Shown here piece after piece: positions 6,114 through 11,807 of a DNA stretch of 12,241 bases; the stretch's first letter is position 1, and each line of letters starts with the position of its first letter. This DNA comes from an uncultured Janibacter sp. Its GTDB lineage: Bacteria > Actinomycetota > Actinomycetes > Actinomycetales > Dermatophilaceae. The stretch spans positions 1 through 12,241 of the forward strand of contig CAMICF010000076.1 in assembly GCA_946222495.1 (NCBI GenBank). The letters are read 5' to 3'. A model generated the notes under the pieces. The model saw nothing but the letters and a program-made list of their open reading frames with translations, had not been told where the DNA came from and ran no database searches. A program made the translations under genes and the position numbers.

Positions 6114-6950
6114 TCAGTCTGAGTGATCCCTGCGGTGGGCGACCACGGCGTCGTAGAGGGCCTTCTTGCCGTGGCCGGTCGAGACGGCGACCGCCCCGCA
6201 GACGTCCTTGAGGCGGGCCCCGCGGTCGCGCCGGGCGAGCACCTCGGCCACGGCGTCCTCCATCGAGACCGTCGTCCGCTCGGCGCCACCGACGACGACG
6301 GTGATCTCGCCCTTGACGCCCTCGGCGGCCCACTGCGCCAACGAGGCCAGCCCGCCACGGCGGACCTCCTCGTAGGTCTTCGTCAGTTCCCGGCAGACCG
6401 CGGCGGGACGATCGGGACCGAGCACCTCGGCCATGACCTCCAGCGAGGCCGCGATCCGGTGGGGCGCCTCGAAGAAGACCATCGTCCGGCGCTCCGTGGC
6501 GACGTCCTGGAGGACACGACGGCGCTCTCCCCCCTTCCGCGGGAGGAAGCCCTCGAAGCAGAAGCGGTCCACGGGCAGGCCGGACAGGGCCAGGGCCATG
6601 AGCACCGCGCTCGGGCCCGGGACGCACGTCACCTGCTCGTCCGCGTCGATGCACGCGCGGACGAAGCGGTAGCCGGGATCGGACACCGAGGGCATCCCGG
6701 CATCCGTGACGAGCACGACGCGCTCCCCCTGCGAGACCGACTCGAGGAGCTCCGGCGTCTTCGCCGCCTCGTTGTGCTCGTGGTAGCTCACGACCCGCTC
6801 CGGCAGGTCGATCCCGAGCTCACCGGCGAGGCGACGCAGGCGTCGGGTGTCCTCCGCGGCGACGACGTCGGCGCCCGCGAGCTCGTCACCGAGGCGGGGG
6901 CTGGCATCGCGGGGGTCACCGATGGGTGTGGCGGCGAGGACGAGAGGCAT
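6114..6950 (-). CDS. rsmI: 16S rRNA (cytidine-1402-2'-O)-methyltransferase RsmI
   Basis: The protein has 278 residues and the SPOUT/tetrapyrrole-methylase-like fold of RsmI, which 2'-O-methylates C1402 in the ribosomal decoding centre using SAM. Family motifs appear in order: L-A-A-T-P-I-G-D near the N-terminus, V-A-A-E-D-T-R-R (~30-37), S-Y-H-E-H-N-E, V-T-D-A-G-M-P-S-V-S-D-P-G, V-P-G-P-S-A, F-E-G-F-L-P-R-K-G, F-F-E-A-P-H-R, and C-R-E-L-T-K-T-Y-E-E. The ATG at 6950 puts the protein start right at the family's conserved N-terminus (M-P-L-V-L-A-A-T-P); in-frame ATGs at 6962 and 6959 are alternatives adding up to four residues. It is divergent from pmt across 56 bases and appears to be the first gene of the run leading into cytochrome c maturation. 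I could not place its promoter: no TANNNT sits at a suitable distance. Confidence 0.94.
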   Translation of the reverse strand: MPLVLAATPIGDPRDASPRLGDELAGADVVAAEDTRRLRRLAGELGIDLPERVVSYHEHNEAAKTPELLESVSQGERVVLVTDAGMPSVSDPGYRFVRACIDADEQVTCVPGPSAVLMALALSGLPVDRFCFEGFLPRKGGERRRVLQDVATERRTMVFFEAPHRIAASLEVMAEVLGPDRPAAVCRELTKTYEEVRRGGLASLAQWAAEGVKGEITVVVGGAERTTVSMEDAVAEVLARRDRGARLKDVCGAVAVSTGHGKKALYDAVVAHRRDHSD

Positions 6951-6994
6951 GCCCACCATCATCCCAGCCGTGCTGCCCGGGGACGTCGCTCACC

Positions 6995-7000
6995 TACGAT
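6995..7000 (+). promoter_or_regulatory. -10 box (TACGAT) for leaderless pmt transcript
   Basis: TACGAT matches TANNNT and is followed by six bases and then the pmt ATG at 7007. No Shine-Dalgarno precedes the ATG, which supports a leaderless message. No clear -35 box is present at 16-18 bases. Confidence 0.55.
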
Positions 7001-7006
7001 GTCGCC

Positions 7007-8563
7007 ATGGATCGAGGGGAGCAGCTGCGGGCACGGCTGCTCGGTTTCCGCCCCACGGACACGCTCTGGGGCTGGCTCGGCCCGCTCGTCATCGCCGTCC
7101 TCGGCGGGATCATCCGCTTCTGGCACCTCGGGCGCCCCCACCAACTGATCTTCGACGAGACGTACTACGTCAAGCAGGGCGTCTCCATGCTCGACCACGG
7201 CATCGAGATGCAGTGGAAGGGGGACGGGGAAAAGGTCGACCCCACCTTCACCGCGGGGACGACCGACGTCTTCCAGACGAACCAGGGCGACATGGTCGTC
7301 CACCCGCCGGTCGGCAAGTGGATCATCGCCTTCGGCGAGTGGGTCTTCGGCTCCACCTCGAGCTTCGGCTGGCGGTTCTCCGTGGCGCTGCTCGGCACGA
7401 TCTCGATCCTCATGGTCGGTCGGATCGCCCGGCGGCTCTTCCGGTCGACGTACCTGGGGATGATCGCGGCCTTCCTCACCGCCTTCGAGGGGCACCACTT
7501 CGTCCACTCGCGGACCGGGCTGCTCGACCTCATCCTCATGTTCTTCGCCCTTGCGGCCTTCGGCGCGCTCCTCATCGACCGCGACTGGTCACGGGAACGC
7601 CTGGCGGACAAGGTCGCCGAGCTCGGCCAGGGCGCACGGATGAAGACCGGCCCCTGGCTGCTGTGGCGGCCGTGGCGGCTCGTCGCCGCGCTGAGCCTCG
7701 GGCTCGCGTGCGGCACCAAGTGGTCCGGCCTGTACTTCTTCGCGATCTTCGGCCTCATGACCGTGTGGTGGGACATGGGCGCGCGCCGGTCGGTCGGGGC
7801 TCGCCACTGGGCCGTCGCCGGGATCTTCAAGGACGGCGTCTGGGCCGGCCTCTCGATGACCGCGGTCGTCCTCGCGACCTACCTCGGCTCGTGGGTCTCG
7901 TGGTTCACGAGCGAGCACGGCTACAACCGGCACTGGGCCGAGCAGCACCCCGGCGAAGGGGTCCAGTGGCTCCCCCCGGCCCTGCGCTCGCTCCTCGACT
8001 ACCACCGGCAGGTCCTCGAGTTCCACGACAACCTCACTTCCGAGCACACGTACCAGTCGAACCCGTGGTCGTGGATGGTCCAGGGCCGTCCGACGTCCTT
8101 CTTCTACGAGTCCCCGGCGAAGGGGGTCGACGGCTGCACCGTGGAGAAGTGCTCCAAGGCGATCAGCAGCCTCGGCACCGTCTCGATCTGGTGGCTCGCG
8201 ACGATCGCGCTCTTCTTCCTGCTCTACCACTGGGCCTTCAAGCGGGACTGGCGTGCCGGGGCGATCCTCTCCGGCTTCGTCGGGGGGCTCGTGCCGTGGT
8301 TCTTCCTCCAGCACCGGACGATCTTCACCTTCTACACGATCTCCTTCCAGCCCTGGGTGATCCTCGCGGTCGTCTTCATGCTCGGCCTGGCGCTCGGACC
8401 ACCGGGCGCCGACGCGCAGCGCCGTCGCATCGGGCACTGGGTCGTCTGCGCCTACTGCCTGCTCGTCCTGGCGAACTTCGCCTTCTACTGGCCGATCTAC
8501 ACCGCCCAGGTCATCCCCCACAGCCACTGGCAGTGGCGGATGTGGTTCCCCAGCTGGGTCTGA
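7007..8563 (+). CDS. pmt: Polyprenyl-phosphate-mannose-protein O-mannosyltransferase (GT39)
   Basis: This 518-residue multi-span membrane protein belongs to the GT39 (PMT) family. It transfers mannose from polyprenyl-phosphate mannose to Ser/Thr of proteins being exported, on the outer face of the membrane. The catalytic D50-E51 pair lies in the first extracytoplasmic loop (L-I-F-D-E-T-Y-Y-V-K) after helix 1 (~24-37). About ten further hydrophobic segments follow, with the family hallmarks V-H-P-P-V-G-K-W, R-T-G-L-L-D, C-G-T-K-W-S-G and Y-Q-S-N-P-W-S-W. The C-terminus H-S-H-W-Q-W-R-M-W is typical of actinobacterial Pmt. The frame is open upstream to 6926, but that part overlaps rsmI and lacks family similarity; the ATG at 7007 has a -10 box six bases away. 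The divergent rsmI neighbour matches Rv1002c/Rv1003 of M. tuberculosis. Confidence 0.95.
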   Translation: MDRGEQLRARLLGFRPTDTLWGWLGPLVIAVLGGIIRFWHLGRPHQLIFDETYYVKQGVSMLDHGIEMQWKGDGEKVDPTFTAGTTDVFQTNQGDMVVHPPVGKWIIAFGEWVFGSTSSFGWRFSVALLGTISILMVGRIARRLFRSTYLGMIAAFLTAFEGHHFVHSRTGLLDLILMFFALAAFGALLIDRDWSRERLADKVAELGQGARMKTGPWLLWRPWRLVAALSLGLACGTKWSGLYFFAIFGLMTVWWDMGARRSVGARHWAVAGIFKDGVWAGLSMTAVVLATYLGSWVSWFTSEHGYNRHWAEQHPGEGVQWLPPALRSLLDYHRQVLEFHDNLTSEHTYQSNPWSWMVQGRPTSFFYESPAKGVDGCTVEKCSKAISSLGTVSIWWLATIALFFLLYHWAFKRDWRAGAILSGFVGGLVPWFFLQHRTIFTFYTISFQPWVILAVVFMLGLALGPPGADAQRRRIGHWVVCAYCLLVLANFAFYWPIYTAQVIPHSHWQWRMWFPSWV

Positions 8564-8606
8564 CCCACCGTGGGTGGAGGCGCGAGGAGCCCTTGCGCCG
8601 AGCCTC
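8555..8606 (+). terminator. Hairpin cluster at the pmt 3' end
   Basis: The stop codon region reads TGGGT-ctg-ACCCA-ccg-TGGGT (8555-8575), in which the middle arm can pair with either side. It is followed by a longer imperfect stem, GAGGCGCG (8577-8584) with CGC (8596-8598) and GCCTC (8602-8606), carrying a three-base bulge. No T-tract follows. It may end or slow pmt transcription; the rest of the 95-base gap up to the nuclease gene shows only a -10 box. Confidence 0.35.
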
Positions 8607-8645
8607 GGGACCACCCGCACCTGCACGGCTGTCCCCGCCCCCTCC

Positions 8646-8651
8646 TACAGT
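8646..8651 (+). promoter_or_regulatory. -10 box (TACAGT) for the RecB-like nuclease gene
   Basis: TACAGT fits TANNNT and ends 7 bases before the ATG at 8659. The GAGG at 8653-8656 is only two bases from the ATG, too close to act as a Shine-Dalgarno, so a leaderless message is more likely. No clear -35 box is seen. Confidence 0.5.
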
Positions 8652-8658
8652 CGAGGTC

Positions 8659-10185
8659 ATGCACTACCCCCTCCTCGACGGCCGTCCCGGTCCCCCGTCC
8701 ATCACGGCGAGCGACCTGCGCAACGGCCGCTCGTGCGAGTTCGGCCTCCTCGTCGAGGCCGACCTGCGGCTGGGCCGACGGGAGGCCGAGCCGAGCGCGC
8801 CGGACCCGGTGCGCGAGCGCTTCGGGGAGATGGGCCGCGAGCGCGAGGCCGACATCACCGAGCGGCTCAGCCGCGGTGTCGCGGCGGGGGTGCACGACGC
8901 GAGCGACCTCGACCACCGGTCCGTGCTGCAGCTGCTCGCCGACCCCGGGGCCCGTCTCGTCCACCAGGTCCCGGTCCGGGGCGAGCGCCTCACCGGTCGG
9001 GCCGACCACCTCCTGCGCGATGACGAAGGGCGCTGGGTCGTCGCCGAGACCAAGCTCGCCCGGTCCGCCCACCTGCACGCCCTGATCCAGGTCGCCGCCT
9101 ACGCCGAGGCGCTGGCCGCCGACGGGGTGAGCGTGGTTCCCTTCGTCCGGCTGTACCTCGGCGACGACTCCGTCGTCGACACGCCCCTCGAGGACATCAC
9201 CGAGGACCTGGCTGCGGTGCGGTCCCGGGTGCTCGAGGTGCTGGACACCCATCTGCGACAGGGCGACCCGGTCGCCTGGGGTGACGAGCGGTGGCGCGCC
9301 TGCCTCCGGTGCGATGCCTGTCGCGCCGAGGCCCGGGCCGTCGGTGACGTCGGGCTGGTCGCGGGGGTCCACTCCTCCCTCCGTCGCCGGCTCCTCGCCG
9401 CCGGCATCCGCACGGTGACCGACCTGGCGGAGCGCAGCGACCCCGTCGAGGGGCTCGAGCCGGAGCAGCTGGAGGCGGTGCGCAGCCAGGCCCGGCTGCA
9501 GCTCGTCGAGCCCACGCCCGAGCGGCCCCTCGCCTACGAGGTGCACGACCCCGCCGCCCTGCGACGGCTGCCTGAGCCGAGCGACGGGGACGTCTTCTTC
9601 GACTTCGAGGGCGACCCGATGTGGCGCGACGGGCCGGACGGCGACTGGGGTCTGGAGTACCTCTTCGGGTGCCTCACGACCGACGAGGGCGAGCACTTCA
9701 CCCCCTTCTGGGCGCACGACCGGGCGGCGGAGCGCGCCGCTCTCGTGGCCTTCGTCGACTGGGTCACCGAGCGCCGGCAGCGCTGGCCGGGGATGCACGT
9801 CTACCACTTCGCCGACTACGAGCGAGCAGCCTTGTCCCGCTTGGCTGCTCGTCATGGCGTCTACGAGGACGAGGTGGCGGCGATCCTCGCCGACGGGGTG
9901 CTCGTGGACCTCTACGCCGTGGTCAAGGGCGCCGTCCGGGTGGGCAGCCCGTCCTACTCGATCAAGCGCCTCGAGCCGCTCTACATGGGTGACGACCTCC
10001 GCGACAGCGATGGCGTGACCGCCGGCGGGGACTCGATCCTCGAGTACCAGCGCTACCGCGAGGCCGTGGCCGCCGGCGACGACGCCGACGCGGCCGAGCG
10101 GCTCGAGGACCTGCGCCGGTACAACCGGTACGACTGCCTCTCCACCCTGCGCCTGCGCGACTGGCTGCTCGACCACGCCGGGTGA
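8659..10185 (+). CDS. TM0106-family RecB/Cas4-like nuclease with RNase H-like domain, no helicase
   Basis: The protein has 508 residues and two predicted nuclease domains. The N-terminal PD-(D/E)XK domain has G113-R-A-D116, E130-T-K132 and Q144-V-A-A-Y148. C26 plus C215-x-x-C218-x-x-C221 would hold an iron-sulfur cluster as in Cas4 and AddB. Residues ~240-282 resemble a helix-hairpin-helix linker. The C-terminal RNase H/DnaQ-like domain shows D315-F-E317-G-D-P, a later H-F-A-D-Y-E, and Y488-N-R-Y-D492-C. The family is probably involved in DNA repair or processing, but its role is not established. Many actinobacterial relatives exceed 1,100 residues because a superfamily 1 helicase follows; here the protein stops just after the RNase H-like domain and the next gene begins 37 bases later, with no helicase remnant. 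The frame is open upstream to 6847, but that part is a shadow of rsmI and pmt. No CRISPR array or cas gene is nearby. Confidence 0.88.
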   Translation: MHYPLLDGRPGPPSITASDLRNGRSCEFGLLVEADLRLGRREAEPSAPDPVRERFGEMGREREADITERLSRGVAAGVHDASDLDHRSVLQLLADPGARLVHQVPVRGERLTGRADHLLRDDEGRWVVAETKLARSAHLHALIQVAAYAEALAADGVSVVPFVRLYLGDDSVVDTPLEDITEDLAAVRSRVLEVLDTHLRQGDPVAWGDERWRACLRCDACRAEARAVGDVGLVAGVHSSLRRRLLAAGIRTVTDLAERSDPVEGLEPEQLEAVRSQARLQLVEPTPERPLAYEVHDPAALRRLPEPSDGDVFFDFEGDPMWRDGPDGDWGLEYLFGCLTTDEGEHFTPFWAHDRAAERAALVAFVDWVTERRQRWPGMHVYHFADYERAALSRLAARHGVYEDEVAAILADGVLVDLYAVVKGAVRVGSPSYSIKRLEPLYMGDDLRDSDGVTAGGDSILEYQRYREAVAAGDDADAAERLEDLRRYNRYDCLSTLRLRDWLLDHAG

Positions 10186-10196
10186 TCGAGAAGGCG

Positions 10197-10223
10197 CCGG
10201 AGGGTGGATCTACCCTTGTCCGG
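10197..10223 (+). repeat. Inverted repeat overlapping the promoter of the DUF3152 gene
   Basis: AGGGT (10201-10205) and ACCCT (10212-10216) form a perfect five-base stem around GGATCT, extendable by a G-T pair. Outer CCGG arms at 10197-10200 and 10220-10223 can close it with a three-base bulge. The right arm contains the -10 candidate TACCCT. It may be a terminator for the nuclease gene, an operator, or chance in GC-rich sequence. Confidence 0.35.
10211..10216 (+). promoter_or_regulatory. -10 box (TACCCT) for the DUF3152 gene
   Basis: TACCCT matches TANNNT and ends six bases before the GTG at 10223, with no Shine-Dalgarno in between. It lies within the right arm of an inverted repeat, so occlusion by a regulator or a folded transcript from upstream is conceivable. 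Confidence 0.45.
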
Positions 10224-11023
10224 TGTCTCCTTCTCCTCACGCACCCTCGACCAAGCGCCAGGCTCGTCTCCGTCAGGCCGTTGCCGGGGTCGTCGCCGTC
10301 CTCGCCGTCGCCGTGGTCCTCTTCCTCGTCTTCCGGCCGGGGTCCGGGGGCGGCTCCGGAGATGAGTCGGGGTCTGCGGCCGCCACCTCGTCGAAGACGT
10401 CCAGCTCCTCGTCCACGTCGTCCAGCCCGAAGCCGACCTCGACCAAGCCGACGCTCCCGGACTACACGACCACCGGCCGGTACCAGCGGATGCAGACGGG
10501 CACCGGCGTCCGTGGCACGGAGGGTGACCTCTTCACCTACCGGGTCGAGGTGGAGGAAGGCACCGGCGTCGACGTCAACACCTTCGGCAAGGCGGTCGAC
10601 CGGGCCCTGGGCCACAAGCGCAGCTGGACCTCGCAGGGCGAGTTCCGCTTCCAGCGCGTCACCGACGAGGAACCGCGGCTGACGGTCCGTCTCGCGACGC
10701 CCGAGACCGTCGACGAGGCCTGCGCCGAGGCCGGCCTCGACACCGAGGGCTTCCTGTCCTGCCATTCCGGGGATGCCGTCTACCTCAACCTCAACCGGTG
10801 GGCCGTCGGCACCAAGGAGATCCGCAACCTCGACGTCTACCGGCCGTACCTCGTCAACCACGAGGTGGGGCACATCCTCGGCTTCACCCACGAGTCCTGC
10901 ACCGGCAAGGGCGACCCCGCACCCCTCATGCAGCAGCAGACCAAGGGGCTCGACGGGTGCAAGGCCAATGCCTGGCGCTACACCGCGGACGGCAGCGAGA
11001 TCACCGGGCCGCCGGCCGACTGA
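10223..11023 (+). CDS. Membrane-anchored DUF3152 protein with metzincin-type zinc motif
   Basis: This 266-residue protein has a short basic cytoplasmic start, one helix (~19-37), a Gly/Ser- and Ser/Thr/Pro/Lys-rich linker (~40-77), and an extracytoplasmic domain of the DUF3152 family. The domain holds H213-E-V-G-H217-I-L-G-F-T-H223, an exact HExxHxxGxxH metzincin zinc site, with E214 as general base and M236 (A-P-L-M-Q-Q-Q) placed where a Met-turn could be. Four cysteines (C167, C180, C226, C246) could form two disulfides, fitting an exported protein. It is probably a cell-surface metallopeptidase; activity and substrate are not known to me. The helix lacks a lipobox and looks like an uncleaved anchor. 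GTG at 10223 is the only start that includes the helix; the next methionine is residue 90. It converges with the methyltransferase gene, leaving nine bases. Confidence 0.88.
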   Translation: MSPSPHAPSTKRQARLRQAVAGVVAVLAVAVVLFLVFRPGSGGGSGDESGSAAATSSKTSSSSSTSSSPKPTSTKPTLPDYTTTGRYQRMQTGTGVRGTEGDLFTYRVEVEEGTGVDVNTFGKAVDRALGHKRSWTSQGEFRFQRVTDEEPRLTVRLATPETVDEACAEAGLDTEGFLSCHSGDAVYLNLNRWAVGTKEIRNLDVYRPYLVNHEVGHILGFTHESCTGKGDPAPLMQQQTKGLDGCKANAWRYTADGSEITGPPAD

Positions 11024-11028
11024 CCGGC
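11011..11028. terminator. Short hairpin across the DUF3152 stop codon
   Basis: GCCGG (11011-11015) and CCGGC (11024-11028) flank an eight-base loop containing the TGA. With only nine bases between the convergent stop codons, this is the sole candidate for ending either transcript. The stem is short and has no T-tract, so read-through and overlapping antisense transcripts are likely. Confidence 0.25.
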
Positions 11029-11032
11029 CACC

Positions 11033-11728
11033 TCAGCGCTTGACGAGGGTGACCCGGTAGTTCTTGCACATCCCCTTGCGAATCACCTTCTGCTCGATGT
11101 CCCTGCGCGCGAAGCGACGTGCCAGGACGTGGAGCAGTGCTCGGGTCGGGCGGTCCACGGGCAGGGACTTCGCCGCCATGTTCAGCTGGTAGGAGACCGT
11201 CCCGAAGTACCCCTCCAGCCACGAGATGTCCTTGACCCGGAACCCCGCCTGCTCGGCCATGTACCGCCACGCGTACTTCGTGTAGCGGTAGTAGTCGTAG
11301 GGGACCTCGTGCTCCGCGTAGAAGAGTGGCGCCGAGAGCCAGGCCTCCCCGCCCGGCTTGAGCACCCGTCGCATCTCGGTGAGGGCCTTCACCGGCTCGG
11401 AGATGTGCTCGAGCGTCTGAGAGCAGAAGACGAGGTCGAAGGTGTCGTCGGCGATCGGCATGTCCGTCGCGTCACAGACGTGGTCGAGCTCCCCGTACTG
11501 CTTCTTCGTCTGCGCGAGGTCCGCGGTCTCGTAGGACACGTGCGCGAAGAGGCTCCGGTAGGGGGCACTGCCGGCGCCGACGTCGAGGACCCGGAAGTCC
11601 TTGCTCGTCCCGACCGAGGCCGCCTCCCTGGCCCACTCCTCCAGGTAGTGGCGGGAGGAGTTCTCGGGGGGACGGGTGATCCGCTCCTTCGCGGCCCCTC
11701 GGATGCGCAGGTATGCAGTCTCGAGCAT
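11033..11728 (-). CDS. Class I SAM-dependent methyltransferase
   Basis: The product has 231 residues. The Rossmann-type SAM site shows motif I V47-L-D-V-G-A-G53 (D49, G51, G53), an acidic residue after strand 2 (T-A-D-L-A), D-A-T-D-M-P-I near motif II, F-D-L-V-F-C-S-Q-T-L-E-H-I as strand 4, and the R-R-V-L-K-P-G-G helix/turn that marks the Methyltransf_11 type. The C-terminal third is rich in Arg and Lys and carries H-E-V-P-Y-D-Y-Y-R-Y-T, a segment often seen in methyltransferases of cell-envelope sugar or lipid clusters. I cannot name the substrate. The ATG at 11728 is seven bases from a TACGGT -10 box. The gene converges on the DUF3152 gene and is divergent from the HAD phosphatase gene, so it is probably transcribed alone. 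Confidence 0.88.
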   Translation of the reverse strand: MLETAYLRIRGAAKERITRPPENSSRHYLEEWAREAASVGTSKDFRVLDVGAGSAPYRSLFAHVSYETADLAQTKKQYGELDHVCDATDMPIADDTFDLVFCSQTLEHISEPVKALTEMRRVLKPGGEAWLSAPLFYAEHEVPYDYYRYTKYAWRYMAEQAGFRVKDISWLEGYFGTVSYQLNMAAKSLPVDRPTRALLHVLARRFARRDIEQKVIRKGMCKNYRVTLVKR

Positions 11729-11735
11729 GTGTCCA

Positions 11736-11741
11736 ACCGTA
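11736..11741 (-). promoter_or_regulatory. -10 box (TACGGT) for the methyltransferase gene
   Basis: On the minus strand TACGGT fits TANNNT and ends seven bases before the ATG at 11728. Only a weak GGA lies in between, three bases from the start, so a leaderless message is more likely. Confidence 0.5.
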
Positions 11742-11795
11742 GTGGCGGCCCGCCCAGGGGCAGAGCGCCGCTCCCCGCGCGGCGCCCCGTGTCAC

Positions 11796-11801
11796 TAGCC
11801 T
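11796..11801 (+). promoter_or_regulatory. -10 box (TAGCCT) for the HAD phosphatase gene
   Basis: TAGCCT fits TANNNT and is followed by six bases and the ATG at 11808. There is no Shine-Dalgarno. The 79-base divergent gap thus holds two outward -10 boxes and no other recognisable element. Confidence 0.5.
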
Positions 11802-11807
11802 GATGCC

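Noticed and set aside
4986..6122. 378-residue plus-strand open frame opposite the phosphatase and ResA-like genes
   Set aside because: Composition is repetitive Val/Gly/Asp/Leu typical of antisense frames; both minus-strand genes have clear active sites.
6951..7006. Riboswitch, attenuator or shared operator in the rsmI-pmt divergent gap
   Set aside because: Only 56 bases, with no conserved aptamer-like fold or clear dyad; the one element seen is the pmt -10 box.
6847..8658. Open frame that would extend the RecB-like nuclease upstream to over 1,100 residues
   Set aside because: The extension is Arg/Pro/His-rich sequence in a different frame over rsmI and pmt, both clearly real; the ATG at 8659 has a -10 box seven bases away and begins the family N-terminus.
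8659..9330. Cas4-like domain as a sign of a CRISPR or defence system
   Set aside because: No repeat-spacer array and no cas, toxin or other defence gene is present; the domain order matches the non-CRISPR TM0106 family.
8497..10176. 559-residue open frame on the minus strand opposite the nuclease gene
   Set aside because: It is an antisense shadow from GC-rich codon bias (Val/Gly/Asp/Arg-rich, no recognisable motif), while the plus strand encodes complete catalytic motifs.
10380..10450. Repetitive TCC/TCG-rich stretch as a tandem repeat element
   Set aside because: The repetition follows from Ser/Thr codons of the protein linker; no exact repeat unit recurs at regular spacing.
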